Shown piece by piece: positions 17,201-24,078 of a stretch of 29,360 nt of DNA. Origin of the DNA: DATGHS01 sp035307785 (lineage in GTDB: Bacteria > Planctomycetota > Planctomycetia > Gemmatales > Gemmataceae); the NCBI GenBank assembly GCA_035307785.1, contig DATGHS010000433.1:1-29360 (forward strand), given 5' to 3'. The notes below the pieces were generated by a model, which saw nothing but the letters and a program-made list of their open reading frames with translations, ran no database searches and was not told where the DNA came from. How positions within the stretch are numbered: position 1 is the first letter of the stretch; the number at the start of each line of letters is the position of its first letter. The position numbers were made by a program, and so were the translations under genes.

Positions 17201-18131
17201 CGTGGATGCCGGGCTGAGTACCGGCTCTGTCTGGATCAAGGATTTGCAGATCGTGAAATCACCATCGGCCGAGTTTCTCGAATTGCAGCGCCTTCAAGGA
17301 AGCTGGCAGGCTGTTGAAGGCACAGACGACGGGAAGCCATTGACGGAAGAACAACTGAAGGGCTGGAAAATCTCAGTCACTGATCGTGGCTTCGCGCTCG
17401 AGAAAGCGGGGGGTATTTCCAAAGGCGAGATCAGCTGGCTCAAACTGAATAGCGTTCCGCACGAGTGCAGTATTCTCCCGACCAAGCGTGGGGGCAACCT
17501 ATTTCTGCTCTACGATTTGGAGGGCGACACCTGGAAAGTGTGCGGCACCATACCGGGCATCATCGTTCCTTCGTTCGATGCGCCCGCCGGAAGCAAGCGC
17601 TGGCTGGTTACCTTCAAGCGCTCACCCGCCAGCAAACCGGCCGGCAAGGAAACCCTCCTCAAGAAGTTCGATCCGAAGACCGACAAGCCAATCTCGAAAC
17701 AAGTCGGCAACCGGAAAGTCACCGTGGACGGCGAGGAATGGAAGATCGAGCTGCTCGGCGAGCAAGAATTGGGGCGTCTGGATGATGTCACCCAGGTGCA
17801 CCTCTTCGAGGTTCCGGGACCGGCGAACGAGCCGAGCCGCATCACGTTGCGGTTCAAGGTTCGAACGGAGGAAATCGGCGACGCGCGTTTCGACGTTCAT
17901 TTGCGATACTTGAATCTCGACGATCTCGTGTTCAAAGGCCGGAAATTCGAGGGCTCGACGAACTGGTCCAGCTACGAGATATCTTGGGACGCCAGTAAGC
18001 TGCAGACACCAGATGCAGTGGCACTCGATCTTCTGATGCGCGCCAAGGACGCTACGACAATAGCAACCATTTGGCTCAAAGACGTGGAGCTGGTGAAGAC
18101 GCCGCTCCCGGGCGAAAAGAAGCCACAATAA
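14298..18131 (+). CDS. Zinc-finger Ser/Thr protein kinase, transmembrane, with four extracytoplasmic repeat modules
   Basis: 1277 residues from the ATG at 14298. Residues 5-45 hold an anti-sigma-type zinc finger with HVDACPRC (HxxxCxxC). The Hanks-type kinase starts near residue 113 with GRGGMG, Lys145 (VAIK), HRDIKPAN (His237, Asp239) and DFG (258-260), followed by GTPQYMSPEQ; all catalytic residues are present. One membrane helix spans about 405-433. The outer part has four related beta-rich modules starting near residues 516, 683, 848 and 1118, each opening with a variant of ETVLKKFDPKTDKPL and then DGGWQI. A TIGR03067-like domain (LQGSWQAVEGTDDGKPL) sits between modules three and four. 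The start is uncertain: ATG at 14196 would add 34 residues encoded by repeat copy A. It likely controls, or is controlled by, the sigma factor just upstream. The ligand is unknown. Confidence 0.9.
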   Translation: MSLPSCPDPTQLRKLLDGNLAPEEQAVLSQHVDACPRCQAALEQMSAGRESWNDIARQLAEPQEAAEPGLVNAINQLEAEADRSETTAEPAAHADAKLEFLDPPQKPGEIGRFGDYEILELVGRGGMGIVLKAFDPELRRIVAIKVMSPLLANTATARARFRREAQAAAAVTHDHIVTIHAVKEAKGLPYLVMQYIAGRSLQQRIDDCGAMELKEILRIGMQAASGLAAAHAQGLVHRDIKPANILLENGIERVKITDFGLARATDDARVTQSGIVTGTPQYMSPEQASGKSVDHRADLFSLGGVLYAMCTGYAPFRASSSMAVLKKVCDETPRPVQQLNSEIPDWLVAIVEKLMAKNPNDRFQSAQEVASLLGQHLAHMQQPAVFPEPPGVARPVPKKKRRSAPWAIIVVVGLVLMAACAAPLLLIMAFFGYNTVQGPSGGSVSSAQGSESHAEAAVPPGWPGTWKETRASKAPARTGLTAKTMVAPNKDTVLPPVPGFIEKAPEPSRVVYPSQETVLKKFDPKTDEPLTKEIEDRHVSVADGGWQIYAARAPFFGGKASDVLLFELPKQKVGNSTVLLRFKMKSEQILIHAHVGLTVNGSTTWLTPLVSGTTAWRQYEIRSEHASPDPADIQVRVNIDGTGSEWLKDVEVATIRNPPAKAPPEANSTQAPAAQTTEPAKQTIVKKFDPKSDKPLTTAAFNRKVTEKDGGWQIEETLIWQATDIQKVQRLELFELRRPAVAGRKVTLRAQVKTEQSGHAIEFTAMAALELEAGPVGAVAKIGPVRRGATNGQEYEVSIDWLRTTDPETLKINALIENGATMLIKDVEIVTTPLREVPAPVTREATNETVLFRFTPDQKPITTELGFIIVKAEKDGWLLSNGMPGSIDDNLGPRVHLFDLAKPDVAGHRVTIRCKIRSEKVTWARLYLRDESDISQLAAGRKVEGTTNWTEYEFSEDCPLNFHPERLGVDAGLSTGSVWIKDLQIVKSPSAEFLELQRLQGSWQAVEGTDDGKPLTEEQLKGWKISVTDRGFALEKAGGISKGEISWLKLNSVPHECSILPTKRGGNLFLLYDLEGDTWKVCGTIPGIIVPSFDAPAGSKRWLVTFKRSPASKPAGKETLLKKFDPKTDKPISKQVGNRKVTVDGEEWKIELLGEQELGRLDDVTQVHLFEVPGPANEPSRITLRFKVRTEEIGDARFDVHLRYLNLDDLVFKGRKFEGSTNWSSYEISWDASKLQTPDAVALDLLMRAKDATTIATIWLKDVELVKTPLPGEKKPQ

Positions 18132-18208
18132 CCCCGCACGCTCGCAGACTCGCGTGCGGGCTTGGGGGAGAATCCAAGCCCGTAGCCGAGTCTTCGAGGC
18201 GGCGGGGT
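18131..18208. repeat. Palindromic double-hairpin element, copy B (inverted relative to copy A)
   Basis: Halves lie at 18131-18164 and 18175-18208. Its reverse complement matches copy A at 32 of 34 and 33 of 34 positions in the two halves. The left hairpin CCCGCACGC/GCGTGCGGG is perfect; the right one has one wobble and one mismatch. A central stem CGGGCTTGG/CCAAGCCCG is the alternative fold. Extended by two bases on each side it reads TAACCCC...GGGGTTA, giving the stop codons of both flanking convergent genes. It probably also acts as a bidirectional terminator. Confidence 0.9.
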
Positions 18209-18666
18209 TACGTCAGGAACGCCACGTTGTCGAAATACACCTTCTCTCCCGCGAACTTCTGCGCGGCCGCGTCCCACGGGAAGTGAATGATAATCACCAG
18301 CTTCAGGGCCTTGCCGGTTGGCGGCTGGCTGGCCCATTCGCCCAAGTGTGTGCCAGTCATGTCGGCCACTTCAATTACGCCCTGCGGGCCGATGACGATG
18401 TCGCGCAGTTGAAACTTCACGTCGGGAAATGCTTTCAGAAATGTGGTGTAAAACTCCGTCGCCCCGGCATGGCCTTCCCAGCGCTGCCCCGTCGGCACGA
18501 CTTCGTACACGCAAGTCGGCGACAGCGTCTGCAGCAACCCGGCTATGTCGCGATTGTCTTCGGCAATGGAGTGCTGAATCCAGAGCCGGCGAATCTTCGC
18601 ATAGAGTTCCGGCGTGATCGTCAGCCCAAGCTGCTGCCGGGCGGAATCGGCTATTGACGAGTCCAT
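18208..18666 (-). CDS. SnoaL-like / NTF2-fold polyketide-cyclase-type protein
   Basis: 152 residues with the pattern of ester-cyclase SnoaL-like proteins: a helical start (LYAKIRRLWIQHSIAEDNRD), then LLQTLSPTCVYEVVPTGQRWEGHAGATEFYTTFLKAFPDVKFQLRD, then a strand region with MTGTHLGEW and ALKLVIIIHFPWD. The small cone-shaped fold binds hydrophobic ligands or hydrolyses or cyclises small molecules; no specific substrate can be read. AAGGTG lies 5 nt before the ATG at 18666. Its TAA at 18208-18210 overlaps the outer arm of repeat copy B. It has no obvious operon partner and faces away from the DUF1559 gene. Confidence 0.82.
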   Translation of the reverse strand: MDSSIADSARQQLGLTITPELYAKIRRLWIQHSIAEDNRDIAGLLQTLSPTCVYEVVPTGQRWEGHAGATEFYTTFLKAFPDVKFQLRDIVIGPQGVIEVADMTGTHLGEWASQPPTGKALKLVIIIHFPWDAAAQKFAGEKVYFDNVAFLT

Positions 18667-18834
18667 GTATCACCTTTCGTCAGGACGAGGCCGCACTGAA
18701 ACTCCGGCCCGATATTTCTTTTTGCCAGTGCGGTTTTGTTGCCGGGCATCTCGGTGTTTCAGCTCGCGCTCCGAATTCCAGGGCACTTTAACCGAGACTT
18801 CATACTTCCTTCATGGCTCGCCAATCTGCGATTT

Positions 18835-18840
18835 TATAAT
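18835..18840 (+). promoter_or_regulatory. Possible -10 box of the DUF1559 gene
   Basis: A perfect TATAAT, 52 nt before the ATG at 18893. The best -35 candidate, TTCATG at 18810, matches poorly and is 19 bp away. Position and the rarity of such AT-rich text here are the only support. Confidence 0.35.
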
Positions 18841-18892
18841 CGTCATCGTCATTCTGCATCGTTTGTCCCCGGGTCACTCAGGAGTCAACGTC

Positions 18893-19864
18893 ATGAAACG
18901 GAAGGCATTCACGCTCATTGAACTGTTGGTGGTGATTGCGATCATCGCCATCCTCATCGGCCTGTTGCTGCCGGCCGTGCAAAAGGTACGGGCGGCGGCT
19001 GCGCGAATTCAGTGCGAGAACAACCTGAAGCAACTCGGCCTGGCCGCCCACAACTACCATGACACTTATGGCCGGCTCCCGCCCGGCATCAACCTCCCGG
19101 TCTCAAATCAATCGGGCGCCTTATTTCCCTCCGATTGGGAGCTATCACAAGGCATTTACAGTTATCCACCTGTACCGGGCCAATTCTTCAGCCTGTTTGA
19201 AGCACTGTTGCCGTTCTTCGAGCAGGATAACCTGCAAAAGAACCTGAACTTCAGCCAGCGTGAATACATTAACTGCAACGGCCCGAATTCCTATGGCGCG
19301 CAGGTCATCAAGATCCTGATTTGCCCTTCGGACATGATGCCGCAAGGGAATGTTACCGTCTATCAGAATCAGTATTACTTCGGCATGAACAGCTATGGGG
19401 GAAACGGTGGCACCTATGCCTACTATTACGATTTCGGCAAACTGAAGTCCGATGGCATCTTCTTCATCAACAGCACCATTAATATTCAGCAAATCACGGA
19501 TGGCACGGCGAACACGGTCATGTTTGGCGAACGGTATCACTACGACAAGGGTTGGACTTCCGGCTCAACCAACATCGGCAATCTGGGCGGCTGGGCGTGG
19601 GCCAATTTCAACGCGACCGAGGACTACATCCTCAGTGCCCGCGTTCCCATTAACTACACCATTCCGGCCGGGCAGCCAAATCCTCCTTCCTTCACGTACA
19701 CCGACCCGCGCATTTGTGCGTTCGGCAGCGGCCACACCGGCGGCGCCAACTTCGGCTTGTGCGACGGTTCCGTCCGCTTCATTCCAGACTCCACGGACCT
19801 GGCCACGCTCCAGGCCCTTTGCACGCGCAACGGGGGCGAGCCGGTGACCGTGCCGGGTAACTAG
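18893..19864 (+). CDS. DUF1559 protein with type IV pilin-like N-terminus
   Basis: 323 residues. The start KRKAFTLIELLVVIAIIAIL is a type III prepilin signal (cleavage before Phe, Glu at mature position 5) followed by a hydrophobic helix that places it in a pseudopilus or inner membrane. LLLPAVQKVRAAAARIQCENNLKQLGLAAHNYHDTYGRLPPG follows, as in all DUF1559 members. The C-terminal signature is complete: FGSGHTGGANFGLCDGSVRFI and the end ALCTRNGGEPV. The ATG at 18893 has AGGAGT 7 nt upstream; the frame open back to 18614 is not protein-like. DUF1559 families are greatly expanded in planctomycetes and often paired with a small lipoprotein, as here. A secretion or surface-assembly role is inferred; the exact function is unknown. 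Confidence 0.95.
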   Translation: MKRKAFTLIELLVVIAIIAILIGLLLPAVQKVRAAAARIQCENNLKQLGLAAHNYHDTYGRLPPGINLPVSNQSGALFPSDWELSQGIYSYPPVPGQFFSLFEALLPFFEQDNLQKNLNFSQREYINCNGPNSYGAQVIKILICPSDMMPQGNVTVYQNQYYFGMNSYGGNGGTYAYYYDFGKLKSDGIFFINSTINIQQITDGTANTVMFGERYHYDKGWTSGSTNIGNLGGWAWANFNATEDYILSARVPINYTIPAGQPNPPSFTYTDPRICAFGSGHTGGANFGLCDGSVRFIPDSTDLATLQALCTRNGGEPVTVPGN

Positions 19865-19892
19865 TAGAGCTTCCACGCTTATTTGGCGGGCC

Positions 19893-19952
19893 GTTAGCCC
19901 GAAGCGCAAGCGAGGGCGTTTACTCTTTTCCTCGCTTGCGCTTCGGGTTAAC
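19893..19952. terminator. 23-bp stem-loop after the DUF1559 gene
   Basis: GTTAG plus an 18-bp perfect arm (19893-19915) pairs with CCTCGCTTGCGCTTCGGG plus TTAAC (19930-19952), with one G-T pair and a 14-nt loop. It begins 29 bp after the stop. The CCCGAAGCGCAAGCGAGG text resembles a dispersed repeat I recall from planctomycete genomes, so it is probably a repeat serving as terminator. Confidence 0.6.
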
Positions 19953-20100
19953 CAACCGATTTAAGCACTTGCTTGCCAACTGTCTAACTGTGAACGTCTC
20001 GCCGCTTTTGGATTTTCGGCTGAATCGAGAGGAGCATCCCAAGAGCGGCGACCACTCATTGCACCCCTGTCAGCATTGGAATCGAACGGAGATGCACTCC

Positions 20101-20574
20101 ATGAGACGAACATTTCGGCCGGTCTTCTGCGCATTGTTCGGTCTGGCAGTTTTGACACTGTGCAGCTGCGGCAAAACCAGGCCGCCGTCGCTCACGGAAG
20201 TGGAAGGAATGGTCCTTTTGAACGGTAAACCGCTCCCAAACGCCCAGGTGGAATTCCAGCCCGAACTGCCCAAGTGGAAAGGCGAGTACAATTCGTTCGC
20301 GACCACCGACGAAAACGGCCATTTCCAAATGGTCTGCGGCCACATGCAGCAGGCCGGCGCCGCGGTTGGCAAGCATCGCGTGCTCGTTTCCGAGCCGCCG
20401 GTTCCAAGCGAGTATCGCAGCTTGGACGGCCAAACGCGCGAGAAGTACACTCGCTATCTGGCCGGCCTGCAAAATCGGCCGATCCCGCCCGAGTACGGCA
20501 CCGCGAACACGACTCCGCTTACCATTGAAGTGACGGCAGACAAGAAGACGTACAATCTTGATTTGAAGCGGTAA
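20101..20574 (+). CDS. Transthyretin-like (carboxypeptidase-regulatory) lipoprotein
   Basis: 157 residues. MRRTFRPVFCALFGLAVLTL then LCSC gives a lipoprotein signal with Cys near residue 21 as the acylated residue. The mature domain starts VEGMVLLNGKPLPNAQVEFQP, followed by FATTDENGHFQM and VGKHRVLVSEPP, the usual plan of a prealbumin-like beta sandwich in planctomycete lipoproteins. The end TTPLTIEVTADKKTYNLDLKR is also typical. The ATG at 20101 has GGAG 9 nt upstream; the ATG at 20092 is too close to it, and the frame open to 19936 runs through a repeat. It follows the DUF1559 gene, the common pairing, although a large hairpin separates them. It may help anchor or assemble the DUF1559 product; this is inference. 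Confidence 0.85.
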   Translation: MRRTFRPVFCALFGLAVLTLCSCGKTRPPSLTEVEGMVLLNGKPLPNAQVEFQPELPKWKGEYNSFATTDENGHFQMVCGHMQQAGAAVGKHRVLVSEPPVPSEYRSLDGQTREKYTRYLAGLQNRPIPPEYGTANTTPLTIEVTADKKTYNLDLKR

Positions 20575-20645
20575 CAGGACAAAAATACTTCCCGCGCCTC
20601 GGGCTTTGCCGCATAAACCGAAATCCGAATATCGAGATCTTGCTG

Positions 20646-20670
20646 GTTCCCACGCTAGGGGCGTGGGAAC
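20646..20670. terminator. 10-bp perfect hairpin between convergent lipoprotein and sulfatase genes
   Basis: GTTCCCACGC-TAGGG-GCGTGGGAAC lies midway between the two convergent stop codons. No T tract is present on either strand. The sequence is similar to a common dispersed repeat motif, so it may double as a bidirectional terminator. Confidence 0.5.
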
Positions 20671-20711
20671 GAGTAGAAAAACGGTCGCCACCAGCTGTAA
20701 TAATTGCGACC

Positions 20712-22136
20712 TCACTTCGCCGGCAGGCTGCCCTTCCAGCCGGCGTGCAGTTGCTTGGCCAGCTTCTTCACAATCTCGGCATGCTTCGGGTCGCCGGCCA
20801 GGTTCACGAATTCCTGCGGGTCGGTGTCGTGGTCGTAGAGTTCCACGCCCTTCGTGCCATCGTCCCATTCGGTGTAACGCCATTTTTCGGTGCGCAGCGA
20901 GCGGCCCTGGGCGCCGGGGTTCTTGGCATTGCCGCGCAATACCTGCGTGAACGCGCCGCTTTTCCATTCGCGATTCGGATTGTCGAGCAACGGCTTCAGG
21001 CTGATGCCTTCCAGGTCGTTCGCCACCGGCAGGCTGCAAAGGTCAACCAACGTGGGGTAAATGTCCACGAACTCAGTAAGCCGGGGCGAGGCCTTGCCGT
21101 TGCCCTTGGCATTCGGAGCCGAAATGATCATCGGCACCCGGCCCGACTCTTCGTACAGCGTCATCTTCTGCCACAGGCCGTGCTCACCCAGGTGCCAGCC
21201 GTGGTCGCCCCAGAGGATCACAATGGTGTTGTCGCGCAGATCTGCCCGATCGAGTGCCTTGAGCAGCCGGCCGACTTGCTCGTCCATGAAGGTAACCGTC
21301 GCGTAATAGGCGCGGATCACTTCCTTGCACTGCTCGTCGTTCAGGCCGTAGTTCGGCGGCTTTACGGTAAGCGCGACCGGCGGTTTCGTCTCGCGGTCGT
21401 TGGCCGGAATCTTCGGCACCTGGATCTTGTCCAGCGGATACATGTCGAAGTACTTCTTCGGCGCGATCAGCGGCACATGCGGCCGAAAGAAGCCCACGGC
21501 CAGGAAGAACGGCTTATCGCGCTTCTGCTGCATGAGCTTGATGGCCTCTTCGGCGATGAGGGCATCGGTGTATTGCTCGCTTTTCCCTTCGGGCGAAGCG
21601 TAGAACGCCAGCGCGGCACCGAGGCCGTTTTTCGGCGTGTAATTCGTGCAGAGCTGTTCCTCGTCCTTATCCCGGCCCTTGGGGTTGATGCGCAGGTCCC
21701 ACGATTTCTCGTCGTCGTGCCCGTCGGTGCCGATCTGGTTGGGCACGCCGTAATGGTAGATCTTCCCCATGCGGGCCACAAAGTAGCCGTGGTTGCGGTA
21801 GTGCTGTGGCAACGTGACGGAATCGGGAATGGTGTTGCGGAAGAAGACGCTGTTGTCCTGGATCTTCGTGGTATCGGGCCGCTTGCCGTTCATGAGCGAA
21901 GCGCGCGTCGGGTTGCACAGCGGGTACTGGCAATAGCAGCGGTCGAAGCGAACGCCCTGCGAAGCCAGCTTGTCGATGTACGGCGATTTCACCAGCGGGT
22001 GGCCATAGCAGCCGAGGGCGCAGTTGAGATCATCAACGGCGATGAAGAGGACATTCGGTTTCTTGGCGGGCTCGTCGGCGAAGGCGCAGGAGGCGGCGGT
22101 CAAGAAAAGTGCGTATGCAGCAAGGGGAAATCGCAT
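20712..22136 (-). CDS. Secreted type I sulfatase (iduronate-2-sulfatase-like)
   Basis: 474 residues hydrolysing sulfate esters, probably of polysaccharides, outside the cytoplasm. The signal peptide covers about residues 1-20 (FPLAAYALFLTAASCAFA). KPNVLFIAVDDL supplies metal ligands Asp35/Asp36. The active-site motif C-x-P-x-R is LCNPTRASL, with Cys74 to be converted to formylglycine by a maturase that is not in this window. VGFFRPHVPL, the second metal site ILWGDHGWHLGEHGLW and the KMTLYEESGRVPM segment follow, all typical of the iduronate-2-sulfatase group. The ATG at 22136 has GGAG 8 nt upstream and begins the signal peptide; the frame continues to 22196 into a repeat. A phosphohexomutase gene lies upstream on the same strand and a sulfotransferase is nearby. 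The substrate is unknown. Confidence 0.93.
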   Translation of the reverse strand: MRFPLAAYALFLTAASCAFADEPAKKPNVLFIAVDDLNCALGCYGHPLVKSPYIDKLASQGVRFDRCYCQYPLCNPTRASLMNGKRPDTTKIQDNSVFFRNTIPDSVTLPQHYRNHGYFVARMGKIYHYGVPNQIGTDGHDDEKSWDLRINPKGRDKDEEQLCTNYTPKNGLGAALAFYASPEGKSEQYTDALIAEEAIKLMQQKRDKPFFLAVGFFRPHVPLIAPKKYFDMYPLDKIQVPKIPANDRETKPPVALTVKPPNYGLNDEQCKEVIRAYYATVTFMDEQVGRLLKALDRADLRDNTIVILWGDHGWHLGEHGLWQKMTLYEESGRVPMIISAPNAKGNGKASPRLTEFVDIYPTLVDLCSLPVANDLEGISLKPLLDNPNREWKSGAFTQVLRGNAKNPGAQGRSLRTEKWRYTEWDDGTKGVELYDHDTDPQEFVNLAGDPKHAEIVKKLAKQLHAGWKGSLPAK

Positions 22137-22181
22137 GGCGAAAACTCCGAGAATTGGGCCACGGAAAAAGGCGGACTTCAT

Positions 22182-22262
22182 AACACGGATCAACACAGAT
22201 CTAGTAAAGGACTTGGTCTGATCCGTGGAAATCCGTGATATGAAATCCGTGTTTATCTGTGG
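22182..22262. repeat. ATCCGTG-type short repeat array with inverted arm
   Basis: The left arm (22184-22200) reads CACGGATCAACACAGAT. The right part (22221-22262) has three ATCCGTG units and one ATCTGTG unit, in the opposite sense and spaced 10-14 bp apart. It lies between the sulfatase start and the phosphomutase stop. Confidence 0.8.
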
Positions 22263-22271
22263 GCTTATGAT

Positions 22272-23858
22272 CTAGTCCACGCGCGCCTTGCAGTCGCCGG
22301 CGCTTTCGCACAGGTCGATTACTTCCTTGATCAGCTTCTTCAAGCGCTTATCGAGATCCTTGCGCTTCCGGCACTCGACGTTCAGGCGCAGCAGCGGTTC
22401 GTTGTTCGAGCGGCGGACATTGAACCACCAATCGGGCGTGTAGGCCGGGTGGACTTCGCAAGCAGTGCCATTCGATTCCGGAATCGGCTTGAACAGATCG
22501 TCCACGGTGGTGACATTTGCATCGTGTGGGAAATACGCGCTCATGCCGTCGAGCGTGGAAACATAGCATTCCTGCTCCGTGGCCTGCGCCTGATATTGTT
22601 CCTGCAGCGCCTGCATCGCTTTTTCGCTGATGGCGCGCCAGTCGTTGCTTTCGATGCGAATGTTGACTTCTTCCGACCGCGCCCACGGGTCGAGTTCCTT
22701 GATAAGGTCCGAGGCGGCCATGTTTCGCTCGTACAATTCCTGCCAGAAAACCATGAGCGTGATCAGCCCTGCATCCTGATAGAAGCTGTCGCGGTAGTTG
22801 AAGTGGGCCGACGATTCGCCGCCGAAGATGGCGCGCTGGCTGAGCATCGACGCGCGGATCGAGTCCTGTCCCACCTTGCTGATCACCGCCCGGCCGTGGT
22901 TGGCGCGAATGGTCTGCACCACGGTCCACGAACAGGTGGCGGCGAAAACAATGCTCGGCGTTTGCTGCTCCGCATCGGCTTGCCGGCTGGCGAGGAAACG
23001 ACGAGCGAGTGCCGCGAGCAGGAAATCGCCCGGCACGAACTCGCCGTTCTCGTCCACCACAAAGAGCCGGTCGGCATCGCCGTCGAAGGCTGCGCCAAAG
23101 GCGGCTTTCCGCTTGCGGACCTGTTTCGACAATTCCTTCATCGCCCCCGGCAAGCCTGGGTTGGATGGCCGGTTGGGAAAACTCCCGTCCACTTGATCGA
23201 AGATCGAGTCCACGCGCGCGGCTGAAACGTGCTGCTGGAGCCGCTTGAGATAAAGCGTGCCCATACCGTTGCCGGGGTCAATGACCACCTTTTGGGTGAA
23301 CTGGCCAAGATTGGGAGCGAAGCGTGGGTCGCACGCCCAGTCCACGAACTTTACCACCACATCGAGCGCCCCGGAGGGTGCAAATGCCAGATGACCGGCC
23401 TTGGCCGCTTCCACCTGCGTGTTCTTCCATTCCTCCTGCACGAGGTTGGCCAGGTATTTGCGAATGGAAATGGTTTCCACGTGGTCTTTAGCGGCCGCAT
23501 AGATCATTTTGATGCCGTTGTCGCTCTTCGGATTATGCGAGGCGGTGATCATGGCCCCGGCCACGGCGTCGGCGAAGTTCATGCCCGTGGCCCAGGTCAG
23601 GCCATCGGTGCTGCAAAGGCCGACCGGGACCGGAGTTCCGCCCTTGGCGCTTATGCCTTCACACATGGCCGAGTAGAGCGCGAACGACGAAACCCGGCCA
23701 TCGCGCGCTACCAGCACCCGGGGTTGGTCATGCTTCTTTTGCCGGCGCAGAAACTCCACAAGAGCCCGGCCAATGAACCAAGCCAACTCTTCATTCACTT
23801 CGCCGGGGTAATGCCCCCGAATGTCGGCCCCGCGCTCCAACTGCTTGGTGTCGAACAT
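22272..23858 (-). CDS. Phosphomannomutase/phosphoglucomutase (alpha-D-phosphohexomutase family)
   Basis: 528 residues moving phosphate between C1 and C6 of mannose or glucose phosphates, for sugar-nucleotide and polysaccharide synthesis in the cytosol. All four family loops are seen: the phosphoserine loop ITASHNPKS (Ser107), the metal loop DGDADR (259-264), the sugar-binding loop GGESSAH (346-352) and the phosphate loop RRSNNEPLLRLNVE (from 482). The N-terminus FDTKQLERGADIRGHYPGEV matches ManB/PMM-type proteins. It is longer than the usual ~460 residues because of insertions between the domains and a charged C-terminal tail. The ATG at 23858 has only weak ribosome-site pairing. Glucose versus mannose preference cannot be read from sequence. 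It sits between sulfatase and sulfotransferase genes. Confidence 0.93.
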   Translation of the reverse strand: MFDTKQLERGADIRGHYPGEVNEELAWFIGRALVEFLRRQKKHDQPRVLVARDGRVSSFALYSAMCEGISAKGGTPVPVGLCSTDGLTWATGMNFADAVAGAMITASHNPKSDNGIKMIYAAAKDHVETISIRKYLANLVQEEWKNTQVEAAKAGHLAFAPSGALDVVVKFVDWACDPRFAPNLGQFTQKVVIDPGNGMGTLYLKRLQQHVSAARVDSIFDQVDGSFPNRPSNPGLPGAMKELSKQVRKRKAAFGAAFDGDADRLFVVDENGEFVPGDFLLAALARRFLASRQADAEQQTPSIVFAATCSWTVVQTIRANHGRAVISKVGQDSIRASMLSQRAIFGGESSAHFNYRDSFYQDAGLITLMVFWQELYERNMAASDLIKELDPWARSEEVNIRIESNDWRAISEKAMQALQEQYQAQATEQECYVSTLDGMSAYFPHDANVTTVDDLFKPIPESNGTACEVHPAYTPDWWFNVRRSNNEPLLRLNVECRKRKDLDKRLKKLIKEVIDLCESAGDCKARVD

Positions 23859-23884
23859 GTTGTGTCTCTGACCTTAAATACTCT

Positions 23885-23955
23885 TTGTCCAGCTGCTCCA
23901 AATCGTTTAGCAGCTCTACATTATGGCCGAAGTAGTTAAAATGCCAGCTGGACAA
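23885..23955. promoter_or_regulatory. Inverted repeat in the divergent phosphomutase/sulfotransferase region
   Basis: TTGTCCAGCTG (23885-23895) and CAGCTGGACAA (23945-23955) are perfect 11-bp inverted arms separated by 49 bp. If the sulfotransferase starts at 24079, this lies in the shared promoter region and could be a paired operator. Function is not shown. Confidence 0.35.
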
Positions 23956-24078
23956 GGGCTGCGACCGGAAAAGTTTCACATTTCAGCTGATGACGCGGCG
24001 GAACTGCTCTTTCCATTACCAGCTCTTAACCGCACAATGGCCCGGTTGCACGAATCCTTCGAAGGACGGCGTACGACT

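Noticed and set aside
14204..18208. Composite transposon with IS ends
   Set aside because: The elements are internally palindromic, encode nothing and no transposase is seen. No target-site duplication was found, so only a repeat pair is claimed.
20640..22238. 532-codon plus-strand open frame opposite the sulfatase
   Set aside because: The minus strand encodes a full sulfatase with signal peptide and active-site motif; the plus frame is an antisense shadow common in GC-rich genes.
22449..23225. 258-codon plus-strand frame opposite the phosphohexomutase, and similar long antisense frames at 16494-17186, 9328-10032 and 28542-29306
   Set aside because: Each is covered by a real gene with recognised motifs on the other strand, and the shadows have no family resemblance or ribosome site.
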